Shown here: positions 28,716-41,000 of the stretch, piece after piece | How positions within the stretch are numbered: the first letter of the stretch is position 1 | Layout: each line of letters opens with the position of its first letter | Assembly (NCBI RefSeq): GCF_963662255.1 | Contig: NC_085072.1 | Coordinates: forward strand, 2,856,001 to 2,920,000 | Reading direction: 5' to 3' | Origin: Cinclus cinclus | Taxonomy: Eukaryota; Chordata; Aves; Passeriformes; Cinclidae | DNA length: 64,000 nt | Notes under the pieces: generated by a model | What the model was told of the DNA's origin: nothing | Database searches by the model: none | The model's input: only the letters and a program-made list of their open reading frames with translations | Position numbers and translations under genes: made by a program

Positions 28716-29944
28716 AAGGACCAACTTTCCAGGTCTGGCTTCCCCCTGGGCACAGCCACTCCCTCTGCTCCCGGCTCTGATCCCAGCTGGATCTCCGGCC
28801 GTTCCCTGCTTTCCCTGCTCCTGGAAGTGCTTTTCCCGAATAATTGGCCACAGCCCCGCGGGTCGCAGCTCCGCAGGGCTCGGGGGGAGTTTCCTTCGGC
28901 TCCAAACCCTCCCTTTGTGCGGGAGACAAAGCCGGGAGGTGTCTTTGGTCCCGCACATGGAAAGGGGAGTGGGCGGGGTGGGCTTGGGGGTAAAAGCGAA
29001 TTGTGAATTTAAAAAGAGGTATTTAGTTATGAGTGGGACTTTCCTGCTCTGGGCAGAGTGAATTTTACATCCGAGCTTTGCAGTGAGTGCGTTACCCTTT
29101 AAAAATTAACATTATCATTGTCGTTATCATTTTCGTTTTCATATTTTATTTTTATTTTATTTCATGTTTTAATGATCTTTTTCCTCGCCAAACAAGCCCC
29201 TTCCCGTCTCTCTCCACGGTGCTTCCCGGGGGTGATGGGAATCCTACCTGAACTACGCGAATATCCCTTGAAAAGTTCCCGGGGTTTTGGAGCTGGAGAT
29301 CCTGAGGATTCTGGGTTTGGGCCACCTCTGGTGGGACCTCGGGAGCCCTGGGTGGCCCAGCCCTGAGCCAAAGCCTTGGGGCAGGTGACAAAGTGAAGGG
29401 GACCTGCAGAACGAGCCAGGAGACTTTTCCATGGATCTCCAGCCCCTCGGGATGGGGGAATTTTGGAAAGGGAATTCCCCACCCCCCAACCCCGGCCCTG
29501 GTGTTAAGCCAGGCTTAACCCTCCCTCCAGACTCGAGTTCCAATGGAAAGCTCAGCCCAGAGCAGCTGGAATGACGCTGGGAATGTCTGAAAATCCAAGC
29601 AGGAGTGAATCCAGCAGGAATTCGGGAATTACATGGGATGGGACTGGGGTTTTTTTGCTCTTGCGATGCAATTCTGTGACCATGGGACGCGATGTCGGCC
29701 CCAAATCCCGGTTCGTGCTCCCACAGGCACATTCCCGGTGCCGCCTATGTTCCCTTTTCCCGGGAAAATTCCCGCTGTTCCTCCTACTCCCTCTGGACCG
29801 GGAGGGATTTCAGGCAGCGAGCACGGAGCTGAGCTCCCTTTCCCAAACTAAACCTCCCCATTCCCGCTTCCCGCTGCCTTCTCCAGGCCCGGATCAGCTC
29901 CGGGAAGCTCAGCCTAAAGCCGGGACTATCCCGCCCTCCCTCTC

Positions 29945-30070
29945 GCGCTCCGGTGGCGTCAGAGCCGCGGCGCGGTGATGTGGCTCAGGTATAAATAGCT
30001 CCTACCTGCTCCAGCCCCTCCCCGCCGCTGGAAGAACTCCCGGGAGCCGGGAAAAACGAGCGGAGAACTC
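29945..30070 (+). promoter_or_regulatory. TATA-containing CpG-rich candidate promoter
   Basis: TATAAATA at 29990-29997 follows a GC-rich segment with GGCGTCAGAG (a CRE half-site in reverse) and GCCGCGGCGCGG. Orientation is plus, antisense to CNTN2. On the minus strand the same place has a donor-like GAGCAG|GTAGGAGC, so it could instead be an alternative CNTN2 5' exon. Confidence 0.3.
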
Positions 30071-32219
30071 GGGAAACCTCCTGGAGAAGGGCTTGGAAAG
30101 GGAAGCCCTGATCCAGCAGCAAGAACCATCCCAAGGTTTTCGAGTTTGGGGGAATCTCACGGAGCTCCTCAGCCCTCCCAGTGCACTGCTGGGTGCTTGT
30201 ACTGGTTATACTGGGGCGAGGCAGCACCCCCGAGGGGACCCTGGAGTTCAAATCGCCCCTCGGGAATCTGCAGCTGCTCCCAGCGGTGGTGCCGGGTTTG
30301 TTTTACTCCTTGGGATGCTCCATCCCCGTGTTCAAGCTTCTCTCCTGCCCGTGGGTTTGGGATTCGGGCTCCAGACATTCCCAGCCTTGACAAGGATCAG
30401 CGCTAAACAGATTTTTCCTGGTGCCTCCTGGTTTTAGGGATGTCCAAGATGCCCAGTAAATAATAAATGTCCTAATTTAGGAGCAGGATTGCTGGGCACG
30501 GCTGGGGCTGGGATTCACAGCCAGCTCCGGGTGGGAATGTCCCTTGGATCATCCCAGTGGGAGCCTGGATTTTACAACCGCACCGGGGGTGTTTGTCGTG
30601 GAAAAGGAAAGATCTGGGGTTCAGGAGAAGAGATTTTGTGCAGGTGGAGAACTGCACTGAGCAAACCCGTGGGAGATGGGGAAACCCCCACCCCCAACTC
30701 CCTGAGACCCTATCCCAAAGTCCCTGAGAACCTCATCCCAATCTCCCTGAAAACCCCACGTTCAACTCTCTAAACCCCCACCCAATCTCCATGAAAACCC
30801 CATCCCAACCTTCCCGAGCCCCCATCCCGAGCTCCGCGCAGGGATCGGAGCCGGCCCCATCCCGGGGACGCGCGGCCCCGCCCGGCTGAGCCGGGAGCGG
30901 CTCCCGGAGCTGCCGGGAGATCCCCGGGGGCGCGATGAGCTCCAGGTGCCTGCGTGGGCTCGAACCTCACACTCCGGAGGTGGTGACACCGCCAGCGACA
31001 GGGACAAAGTGCCACGAGGAGAGAAACCCCGGCAGGGCTCAGCCTTTCCTCAAATATTTCATGGATAATTCGGATTTTGGCCATTTCCAAGCCAGCTCCA
31101 GGTGGATTCCCGTTTGCATGGGCTGCTGATGGGGTGAAATCCTAACGGCACGATTTGGGTTTTGTGCTCTTTATGGTTTATTTGTGGTAAATCCGCGGAG
31201 AAAATCCTAACCCAGACCATCAAATCCTCTGCAAATATTCCAAAGGGATAAGAGTGGCCGCTTCTGTTTTGTGGGAATTAATCAAAGGGTGGGGAGGAGC
31301 TTTGGAAACTCTTTGTCTCGCTCTACCTGAGCCCCAGGTGCAGCTGGGCTGGACAGGACCCCCCATCTCCCATTTTCTGGAGTTTTTGGGAATTCCGAGC
31401 CGCTCCTTGGAAAGCTCAGTTATTTCTGGAAAGTTTGGGATTCCCTGCTGAGCAAAGCAAGAGGCTTTTAGGATCGCTTCTCTGTGCTAAATCTCAAATA
31501 TCCAGCCAGGAAACGTTCATTTTTTGATCCTAAATCTCCTGCAACACCCCGTGCTCCAGCTTTGCGCCCTCACTATTCCTCATGGATGTTCCTGGGAGGA
31601 GCAGGGCCGAGCTCGGGCTCTGGGAAAGCCTTGGGATTTCTCCCAGCTCCGGGCTGCTGCCTCCCATCCTCACAGCAACCGGTGTTTTCCTGGGAGAGAC
31701 ACGATCTCCCGGGAACACGGCCCGGCCCAGCCGCGGGAATAACGCGGGGGGCTCCCAGCAGAGCCCGGGGCAGTTTTGGGGTCAGCGTGGGTGGGGGTGA
31801 GGACGGAGCCCGAGGAGTTTGAAGACACGAGAAGGAGCCCCAGGAATCCCCCCCAGCTTTCCCTGCCCACCCCCCCCCCGGCTGCTACCCCATGCCAGCG
31901 TCCATCCCTCTGGGAACAGGAGCAGCCCTGATTGTGGGGTGCCCCCCGTGCCCACGGGGAATGGGGTGGGAATGGATCCGTGGCTTTGCACAGCCCCTGG
32001 AACAGCCCCAGGCGCACAAATGCCCCCGGAGCACCCCCATACCCCAGCCCTCCCCTGGGATCTGCCCTCGGGAAGGGGAATCGGGACACCACGGCGTTCC
32101 TGGCGCTCCCTCCCTGGAGAGGAGACTCTGGGGCTGCTCAGGGCTCTGCCAGCTCATTCTGGGGCTGCTGAAGTACTTTTGGGCAGCAGAACCCCCTGTG
32201 GATCCCCCCTCCAAGCACG

Positions 32220-33020
32220 CTGGAGATGCCCGACCCCACCAGCGCGCTCCCGAAGTGCCTCGGGCCAGAACGCGCCGGGAAAAACCTCGCGACAATCGCT
32301 GAGAACCGAAATATTCCCCGATTTTTTTCCCTGAAGAGACATTTCTGCTGACAGCCGCCCTGACCTCGGCCGCGCCTCGCTGCCACAAGTGCCACCTCCG
32401 CGGTCCCCCCACCCTGCTCCCAACTCCACTCCCGGAATGCCCGAACCACCCCCAGCTCCCGTCCCCGACCCTCCGGAACCCAGCGGGACCCCGCAGTGTC
32501 CCCCACGGCCGGAGCGGACCGGGAGTCGGAGAATGATGCCCTGAGACACCCGGAGCCTTCTCCATCGCTCCGGGATGAACGAAGAGCTTACCTGGAGCGG
32601 GAGGGCAGCGTGGGCATCAGCCGGGGGCCCGCGGGGCCTGGCGGCTGCCGGGGGCTGGGCTGCGAGGCAGAGCTCGGCTGGTGGCTGGCCGAGTGTGGAT
32701 GTGTGTGCCCAAAGCCACTGCAGCATCTCTGCATTAGGATGTGCTCCTCCCTCTCCTCCCTCCTTGCGTGCGCGCTCCCTCGCTCGCTGCCAACCACCAC
32801 GCCGCTCCCTGGAGAAGGGGAAATTTTTTTTTATCTTTTTTTTTTTTTTTTTTTTTTTTTTTCCCCTCCCCTGCTTTTACCTCGCTCGCCACAGCGCAAG
32901 GAGCAGGCGGGCAGGCAGAGCGGCATCATCATCATCATCATCACCATCATGATGCATAATTCATCCCACTGCTTCTCCCTCCGGCTGCGCCCTCCGGCAG
33001 AGCCCCCTCGGCTGCTGCTG
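32220..33020 (-). promoter_or_regulatory. CNTN2: CpG-rich candidate CNTN2 promoter region
   Basis: GC- and CpG-rich DNA lies on both sides of the candidate first exon, with a T tract at about 32829-32862 and a CAT trinucleotide repeat near 32927-32950. The position, after the NFASC poly(A) site and before the coding exons, suits the CNTN2 promoter. Confidence 0.4.
32592..32825 (-). other. CNTN2: Candidate noncoding first exon of CNTN2
   Basis: On the minus strand a GC-rich segment ends in CGCTCCAG|GTAAGC, a strong donor at 32590-32591. CNTN2 in mammals has a noncoding first exon well upstream of the start exon. The 5' edge is unknown and set here by the poly(A)-like tract. An ATG in this segment opens a reading frame that would enter the next exon out of context. 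Confidence 0.4.
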
Positions 33021-33659
33021 TCCCTGGGGCCGGAGTAGGTGTGGGGCCAGGGGGGACCTGGAGGGGTCTGACTCCCTCGCTGTGGGGTGGGAGCAGCCCC
33101 AGGGCCCCCAATCCTTGTGTGGGTCTGGGTGTGTGCACCCCCCCCGTGCCTAAATATATCCATGGATTACACAATCGATCCATAATTACACAATCTATCC
33201 ATGGAAATCCGCGCGTTTCTGTGTCTGTAGACACCCAAGGATGAGACTCGAGCCGAGGAAATCCCTGCACGGCCAAATTTTGGGATGCTCCGGTTGGCGT
33301 GGGTGGTCCCCGACAGGGATTCCTCACAGCGACGGCGCGGGGGTGACATCGTGGTCACCTTTGGGTCACCTTTGGGTTTTTGGGTGTGCCCAGAGCCGCT
33401 TTTGGCCGGGGCTGTGTCCCGGGGGGCTCAGGATTTGCCCGAGGGGGATTTTCCTGGGAAGATCCGCAGCTCCCGACTCGTCTTGGGCTGCCGGGGGAGG
33501 GACGCGAGGGGATGTGACAGGGACAGGAGGTGACAGGGACACTCCGGGACCCCCGAGGGTGCCCGTGCTGGTGGGAACCGAGGGTTTGGAATTTGCCAGG
33601 GACCCTCGGGCCCTTCCAGCTCCAGCCTAGAACTGTTCATGATGTCGGGAGATCGGCGG

Positions 33660-33745
33660 GCGCCGGGGCTGGCCGCGGGTTAATGGGCTGCAATTAGAGA
33701 AAAGTAATTAAGGCATTAGTGTCTCTATTGATTGACAAAGCTCCC
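33660..33745. promoter_or_regulatory. Homeodomain-type candidate conserved element upstream of CNTN2
   Basis: GGGTTAATGGGCTGCAATTA, AAGTAATTAAGGCATTAG and CTATTGATTGACAAAG form a compact non-repetitive AT-rich block inside GC-rich DNA; TGATTGACA resembles a PBX/HOX site. Inferred only. Confidence 0.35.
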
Positions 33746-34147
33746 GCTGCCAGGGCAGGAGAGGGGCTTGAGGGTCCCGCGTCGCTTGCCCTCGCCCAGT
33801 TTGTCCCAGTTTGGATTCCCCGCTGCCAGTTTTGGGGTGAGGAAAGGACGAACAGAGCGGGAGCCAGGCCCGCAGGGAAAGGATGGATGGAGGGAAAGCC
33901 CATGGGAGGGAAGGGTCCTGTCCCGGAGGAGGGACGGGGACCTGCTCTTTGTCCCCTCCGCTCTGTGCCTCCTCCAGGGCCACCCTGCAGGTGACAAGGA
34001 CAGCGGTGACCCGGCGGGTGTCAAAGCACGGGGACAGCAGCGACAGCACTCGGCTGGGGAGGCCGCTCTGTGAGAAATCCCTTGGATATTCCCAGCTCCA
34101 GCAGGGAAAACTCAACCATGGGAATGGGCAACAGGCTGGAGCTGCCT

Positions 34148-34192
34148 CCCGCAGCAGAGGAGGAGGAGGAGGAGGAGGAGGAGGAGGAGGTG
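34148..34192 (+). repeat. (GGA)n trinucleotide repeat
   Basis: About 14 GAG/GGA triplets in the CNTN2-NFASC spacer. Confidence 0.95.
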
Positions 34193-34954
34193 CCGGTGTC
34201 ACTGCCGGGCCATCGCAAGGAACAAGCGGCAACGAGAGCGTCTGGCCAGGATCGACGCCGAGGATCAGCCCGGTCCCGCTGCCGCTCCTGGAGGGAAAAA
34301 ATCCCGACGGGAATTCTGGGAGAGAGGAGAGGCTCAGAGGAGAGAAGCTCAGACCTTGGGCTTGGTGCTTCCAGCGACTGCGGGCAGCGGGAATGGGGGA
34401 CTGGGGGACTGGAGGAGTCCCCGGGTTCCAGCCAGATGGAATTTCTGCACCAGAAGCCAAGCGCAATTCCACAATTCCATAATTTCACAATTCCACAGTT
34501 CCATCCTTCTTTGGGGAACGGACAGAAGGTGGCTGGTGTCTCCATTGCTCTGGGAATGTCTCTACTGGGCAAAAAGTGCTTTTCCCCCTCTCTGCTGTTC
34601 CTGGAAAAGCTGGGAGCGGGGCGGGAGAAGCCCCCGCTGCAGCAGGAAGCACTCAGCCCTTCATCCTCTTAGCCGGGCCCGCCGCAATTACATCTCAATT
34701 AACCAAATTACTCTGTCGCTCCCCCTCCTTTCAGCCCCTTCTCCACCCCGGGGAGCCTCTACCAGGAGCACTCGGGAGCCTCGGGGCAGGAAGGGCTGGG
34801 AGAGAGGGATGGATCCCGGCGGGAGCCGCGCTTGGCTGCCAGGAACGGGGGGCTGGGGTCAATCCCACATTTTCTGAGCCCTGGGAGCTTCTCCCCCTGT
34901 GCTTCCCGAGGGTTTGGGGGCTGAAAATGGTGCTGGAGAGGATGCAGTGCTGCC

Positions 34955-35320
34955 CCTGAGCATCCTGCTTTCCTGTTCAGGCTGGGAATTTTGGGAATGT
35001 TGGGGACCTGCACAATCGAGGTTCTGGTTCTGGAGAGGGCCCAGAGTTGATCCAGCTGGTCCCTTCCTGGTCAGGTTGGGAATTTTGGGAATGCCAAGAT
35101 CCGGCACAATCCAGGTTCTGGTTCTGGAGAGGACCCAGAGCTGATCCAGCTGACCCAGGATCCTCTTTTCCTGGCCAGGAAGGGAATTTTGGGAATGTCG
35201 AGGACCGGCACAATTCAGGGTCTGGTTCTGGATGGGACCCAGAGCTGATCCAGCACCACTCTCAATATCCTCCCTTCCTGGTCAGGTGGGGAATTTTGGG
35301 AATGCCAAGGATCAGGATCT
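34955..35320 (+). repeat. Tandem repeat, about 105-bp unit
   Basis: Three to four copies of GGGAATTTTGGGAATG...GGTTCTGGTTCTGGA...CCAGAGCTGATCCAGC...CTTCCTGGTCAGG. It ends about 50 bp from the predicted NFASC cleavage site. Confidence 0.9.
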
Positions 35321-35387
35321 GCTCCAATTTCTTTCTTGGAATTCGATGGGAATGACTCTCAGGCTCAGCATGAGTTTTGAACCATGT

Positions 35388-35393
35388 TTTATT
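35388..35393 (-). promoter_or_regulatory. NFASC: NFASC polyadenylation signal (AATAAA)
   Basis: Plus TTTATT reads AATAAA on the minus strand within CATATAATAAAACATGG. A UTR ending here would be about 6 kb, in keeping with the long NFASC 3' UTR of mammals. AATAAA clusters at 35687-35702 are alternatives. Confidence 0.5.
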
Positions 35394-35907
35394 ATATGTT
35401 TAGTGTTTTCTCTATACAAAAAAAAAAAAAATCCAGTCTTTTTTTCTCTTTTTTTTTCCTTTTTTTACAGTGATTCAAAAAAAAAAAAAAAAAAAAGATA
35501 TCTGAGTAGTTTGGCCTTCTCTCATCTCTCATGCAGTTGGTTTAGAAGTCCTTCAATTAAAACTCTATTTTCCCCGTTCTAGCCCATAAATCTCGCTGGA
35601 AACTGAATTTTTACAGCCTCAGCTTTACATTTCTCACTGGAACAGGTGGGGTTAACGCAAAGGTGGTGTTTTTTTCTTATTATTTTTTATTTATTTATTT
35701 AAATTTTTTGCTTTAAAAAAAAAAAAAAAAGGCAAATAAATACACAGGATACTTGAGACCAGCCGGGAGGTTGGACAGAGAGGACAGACGGACGGACCGC
35801 GAGATATTTACAAATAAAATGAAAACAAAACAGTCCTGGTACTTTCTGTCAGGTGTGAGAGGGAGGAACGGACGTTTAAAATGATGTTTTGGAGGGAGGA
35901 CTCTAGT

Positions 35908-36505
35908 CTGGGCGTCTGATGTGAAATTTTGGGGATCTGATGTGAGATTCTGGGAGTCTGACACGGGATTTTGGGATTGACATGGGATTTGGAGGGGGTG
36001 ATATAGAATTCTGGGGTTCTGACAAGGAAATTTTGTATGTCAGAAATGACAGAATTTTGGGGGATTGACATGGAAATTCAAGGGTTGACATGGGATTTCG
36101 GGTGGTAGACATGGGATTTTTGGAGCTGGCAAGGAATTTTGGTTGACACAGGATTTTTGTTATTTGACATGGAATTTTGAGGGGTTGACATGGAATTTTG
36201 AGGGGTTGACATGGAAGTTTGGGGGTCTGACAGAATTTTGGGGGGTTAACACAGAATTTTGAGGGGTTTGACATGGAATTTGTGGGTCTAACATAGAATT
36301 TTGGGGTTTGACATGGAATTTGAGGGCTTGACACGGAACTTTGGAGATTTGACACAGAATTCTGGGGCTTGACATGAATTTCGTGGCTTTGACACGAAAT
36401 TTTAGGGGTGCGACATAGAATTTGGGGGGAGGGGTTGACATGAATTTCGGGGTTTGGCATGGGATTTGGGGGTTGACACGGAATTTTGGGGGTTTGACGC
36501 GGGGT
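35908..36505 (+). repeat. Minisatellite in the NFASC 3' UTR
   Basis: About 20-25 bp units of TTGACATGGAATTTTGGGGG with many variants, nearly 600 bp. If the UTR call is right it is present in the mature mRNA. Confidence 0.93.
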
Positions 36506-38511
36506 TTAGACAATGTCAAACAACCAAACCCCAATGCCCGATGCGAGGACACGGAGACAGAGGTGAGGGGCGCTACTGATGCCATGGGTGGCGTTGTGAG
36601 GACCAGAAAAACATCATTATTCTCGTTAATAAAACAGCTTTTAGTGCAAGAAATAGGAGGTGTCTCTTTTTTTTGTCTTTTTTTTGTGGTTTTTTTTTCC
36701 CCCTTAATAAGTTATATTGTTTTTTTTCCCCTTAAGGTTGATTTTAATTTTTTTTTTAATTTTTTTTTATTGCTTAACTGAAATCTTGGTGGCTGCAGGT
36801 ACAACGAAAGCCTGGGCCGAGGAGGAGGTGACGTCGCAGGTGGCACTTGCAGCTCTGCTTGGGACTTGTGTGACCAGGAGAGGGTTTGGGATGTGCCAGG
36901 ATGGGCAGTGCCGTTGGGATGTGCCAGGAAAAGTTGGTGGCGTGGCCAAGGTGAGCGCTGAGGTGGCCCTGGGTGACACTGCCCAGCTCTTCCCTTCTCC
37001 CTCCTGCTCTCCCCCAGCTCCTGCTGGATCTCCCGGCTCATCGGTGACACCTGGATTTGGGATCTGTCACCTCCAGGAGGGCAATGCTGGCAGCAAGGAC
37101 AGCATGTCCAGGTTTCTCCAAGCAGGATTTTTGATTTCCAAGCTTTTCCCGCTGGTTTTGTCACCTCAGGGAGAACGGGAGCAGCCTCCAGATCAGGGAA
37201 GCACAGCACTGTCCTTGTATCCCGAATTCCTGGTGTTCCCATCAGCTGTCCCAAGGCTGGGTGCCAGGGAGGTCCCTGGAACTGAGATGGAGCCTGGATT
37301 CATCTCCAGGACATGGATGAGGAGTTGGCTCAGAATGTTGTAGGAACAGGACAAATCTACATGTTTGGGGTTGAGCTCACCTCCTGAGAGTGCTGGAATT
37401 TGGGGTTTGGTGCTGGAATTGGGGGTCTGGCTCTGGAATTTGGGGTCTGGTGTTGGAGTTTTGGGTCTGGCTCTTCCCTTTTTACTGATGAAGGAGAAGT
37501 AGGCTCCTAATTTAAACTGTTGATGAAGAAAGGATTCTTTCTTCTGGAGAACTCGAAGAGTTCCCTGTCCCAGAGAGGTTGTGCAGATCCCAGGGAAGGA
37601 TCGTGGTGCCTGTGATGGGAATGGGACCATCCCTGCTAACCCTGGGGGTCACCAAAGGAATCAGGACAGGAGGTGACCGGGATGTCCCTTCTGGAAAGGA
37701 AATGGAGCAGCAGAGCAGCTCCCAAGGAATGGGATCAGGAGCAGGGTGGGGAAGATCCCTCAGCACCACAAATCCTCGTGCGGATTCTCCATCCATCCAT
37801 CTCCTTCTCCAGGGATACTCCTGGGACATGGTGTGGGTTCATCCCAGCCCTGCCTGGGGTTTTGGGATCTGTGGGGTCACCCTGTGAGTGCTGTGGAAGG
37901 TTTGGGGTCAGGGCTTTTCTCCCCATGTGAACATTGGACTTTACTCAAAGGAGTAAAATATGAGAAGCTCAGGATGAGTTTTTAGCCTGAGTTTTGTTTG
38001 GGCTCCAAAGCTTCAGGGGGAAATTTTAGAAGAAATATCAGAGTTTTTGCTAAACCTTAAAAATGTTGAGTAATTTTGGCACAGAGCTGAGACAGGGCTG
38101 TGAGTAACTTACACCGAGTTTTTTGTGCACCTCTGCATCTCCTCCCTCTTCTCATTACTCAAAGTAACGTGGGGGTAGGACTGGGAATTGTATGAGGAAA
38201 TTTGGGATAAGGTTGGGTAGAGTCCAGCTCCTTCCCATTCCTCCTTTTCCAAAGGGATGCTGAGAGGTTTCCTCAGGCATGAGGTGGTCCAGGGATACTG
38301 GTTTTAATGGGAATGGCACATCATGGACACCCAGCACGGACCTGCTTCCCAAAATCCTGGCCTCATTTCCAGAGGTTTGGAGATGTTTGTGGTCCCTGGC
38401 AGCAGCGAGGACTGGGAGAGATGGGAAGATCCCAGATCCAGAGGCTGGATTTGTTTCTCATTCCCAGCAGACCTTGAGCAGGGAGTTGCCCAAACTCAGC
38501 TGGGAGTTGGG

Positions 38512-38725
38512 AATGGGTTGGGAATGGGATTGTCCCCATCCCAGGGGCTCTGTCACCTCTGGGAATGGGATTGTCCCCATCCCAGTGGTTCTGTCCCCTT
38601 TTGAAATGGGATTGTCCCCATCCCAGGGGCTCTGTCACCTCTGGGAATGGGATTGTCCCCATCCCAGGGGCTCTGTCACCTCTGGGAATGGGATTGTCCC
38701 CATCCCAGGGGCTCTGTCACCTCTG
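38512..38725 (+). repeat. About 42-bp x 5 minisatellite
   Basis: Units of GGGAATGGGATTGTCCCCAT then CCCAGGGGCTCTGTCACCTC. Each unit has an internal GGGAT...ATCCC inverted repeat, so the RNA could form a row of hairpins. Confidence 0.95.
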
Positions 38726-38985
38726 GCCTGGGAGGTGTTTACCTAAAAGCTGGATGGAATGCCGGGAGCCGCTGTCCCGAGCAGGATGGGCAGCAGGAGT
38801 GGGATCGGGGCATGGCTGTGTCCACACTGAGGGTCACAACGGGGCTGTCCCTGCCAGGGGACACGGCTGGAGGCTCCTGGCAGGAGGTGATGGACAAGGG
38901 ACATCCCTGGGACAGCTCCCCCAGCTCTATGAGGGGGCTCTGCCTCCTGACCCCGACCTAAACCCTGGAATTACTTTGCCATTGG

Positions 38986-39062
38986 TTCCATGGAACAATT
39001 TGCGTGGGAAGGGACTTTTTAAGGTCACTAAATCCAACCCCACGAGCTCCATCTTCACCTCA
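38986..39062 (-). mobile_element. Possible CR1 remnant in NFASC 3' UTR
   Basis: GTGGGAAGGGACTTTTTAAG then CTAAATCCAACCCCA resembles a decayed CR1 3' end. Confidence 0.35.
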
Positions 39063-40624
39063 TGTTTGACCTCTCACAGAAGACGACCAAGATAAATGAT
39101 AATTATTATTTTAAGGAAGGCATTTGCATTGGATTAATTTGCATCCATCTCTCCTGTCAGCCTGGTGCTGGCTCTTCAAGGAATCCATCGGGATGTGGGA
39201 AAAGTCCCTCTCCACAATCCATAGCAGTGGGAGTATCCCTGTCACTGACATATCTCCAGAGCAGAAATAACTGCACGAATCCCATTGCATCCCATCCATA
39301 AAAACTTCCATTGTCCTCAGGGGAAAAAACAAAAAACAAACCAAAAAAGAAACTAAAGGAAAATCCATCCGAAAATCCATCTTTTCCAAAAGAAACCCGA
39401 TCTCTCCTCGAAGGTACCTTTGGTTTCAAAAGTGCAGGAAGTGGGAGGATTCACGGGACACAGTCCTTAAGGAATCCCTGCCTTCTACCCTGATCCATGC
39501 TGGGAGAGCTGGGAACGCTCCCAGATATCCCATTCCTACTGCTCGGGTGGATCCGAGGCCGTCAGGGGCGCGGAAGCGGAGTGGGAAGAGCATCCTTGGA
39601 GTGACTCCCTGGGAAGTCCCAAGCTGTGTAAGGCATGTGAGGGAGTGCTCGGGGTGGGGGTGGACGGGGGGTCACTGAAATCCTGGGAGTCTCCAGGCAG
39701 GATGGGGGTCCCACGGTGGCTTGGCTGAGTGTTGGAGGGGGGAAAGGCCACTGTCAGAAAGGACGAGGGGATTTAGTGGGAAAAACAGCGTCCGTCCGGC
39801 TCATCCCGGTGCCTGCGGAGGTGTGGATTTCAGTCCGGCATTCCTTCCTCATGGTGTTGCCCCGAATCCTTCCACCCGATCCCAGGGGTTTTTTTCCATC
39901 CTCACCAGTTGGCTTGGATTGTTTTTTTTTGTTTAACATTCCGGTCTCCTCGTCCTATTCTGATCCTGCTCCTGCTTCCAGGCGCTCTTTGCTACATAGG
40001 ATTTATGGAGTTGCCTTGAAAAGAAAGCAGGTGTGAGGTGGGGGGGGCAGCTCCACCCCTCAAAAATCCCAACAAAGCAAATTTAAACCCAAAAGAGGTT
40101 TTGTCCGTGGTGCTGTTACCCCAGGCTCGGCAGGGGAGAGGCTCCTCCCTGTCCTTCCACAAATTCCAAAAGTTTCTCCACAACCTCTTCTCCTCCTGGG
40201 ATGCTCCGGAGCTCGGTGGGAATGGGGGATGAGATCCCTGTGGGTTTTCCCAGCCTCAGCACGGACAAATCCCGGTGCTGAGGGAGGTGGTGGGGACCTG
40301 CTCTTCCCTGCATAGGTTTTTTCAGGAAGGAGGGTTTTCTGGGAGAGGTTATGGGCAAGGTGCTGCCGTGAGGATGGGCGGCTCAATAATTCGGTGTTTT
40401 CACCCCAAAATTCACCCCTTTCCTCCTTCCATGCCTTTGTTCTGCCCAGGCCCCTCTCACCCCTCTTTATCTTCCCAAATTTCTTTGATTTCTTTCCCCC
40501 CTCCCCTCTGATCCAGAACCTTCCTGGAAAAATTAAACCCAAAAAGTTGGAGCGCCATCCTAAAAGAACCAAAAAAAAAAAGCCTCGGGGAGCCGAGCCC
40601 AACACAGGGCCACTCCGGACTGGC

Positions 40625-41000
40625 ACTGAGGCACCCCAAAACTGGGGACAACCCCAAAACTGGGAAGCAACCCCAAAATGAAGAGCAGCCCCAAACTGGG
40701 GAGCAAAGCAACCCCAAAACGGGGGAGCAATCCCAAAACTGGGGAGCAGCCCCAAACTGGGAAGCAGCCCTAAAACTGAGGAGCAGCCCTGAAACAGGGG
40801 AGCAACCCCAAATTGGGAAGCAACCCCAAACTGAGGAGCAGCCCCAAGACTAAGGAGCAACCCAAAAACAGGGGAGCAACCCCAAAACTGGGGAGCGACC
40901 CAAAAACTGAGGAGCAGCCCCAAAATGGGAGAGCAACTCTGAAACACGGGAGCAGACCCAAACTGGGGAGCAACCCCAAACTGGGAAGCAGCTCGAGCAT
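40625..41000 (+). repeat. About 18-20 bp minisatellite near the NFASC stop codon
   Basis: Units of ACCCCAAAACTGGGGAGCAA and variants, about 375 bp, starting some 350 bp downstream of the stop codon in the transcript. Confidence 0.93.

Larger units (their letters stand above)
23435..32591. other. CNTN2: Proposed first intron of CNTN2
   Basis: Nine kilobases with no coding exon found. It contains the 60-bp array, CR1 copies at 24326 and 25983, purine-rich and GGATCC-rich arrays, a second GGGAT array, CpG-rich segments near 29930-30070 and 30830-30960, and AT-rich candidate elements. Confidence 0.5.
32826..34954. other. CNTN2-NFASC spacer
   Basis: GC-rich sequence between the proposed CNTN2 first exon and the NFASC 3' end. 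Holds the T tract, CAT repeat, GGA repeat and an AT-rich element near 33660, with another short one near 34690-34730. No coding exon recognised. Confidence 0.5.

Noticed and set aside
33708..34482. Overlapping frames of about 200-250 codons on both strands
   Set aside because: GC-rich DNA has few stop codons; the frames include the GGA repeat and show no domain.
36712..37343. Frames of about 180-208 codons on opposite strands
   Set aside because: They lie in the proposed NFASC 3' UTR, start in T/A-rich low-complexity sequence and match no family.
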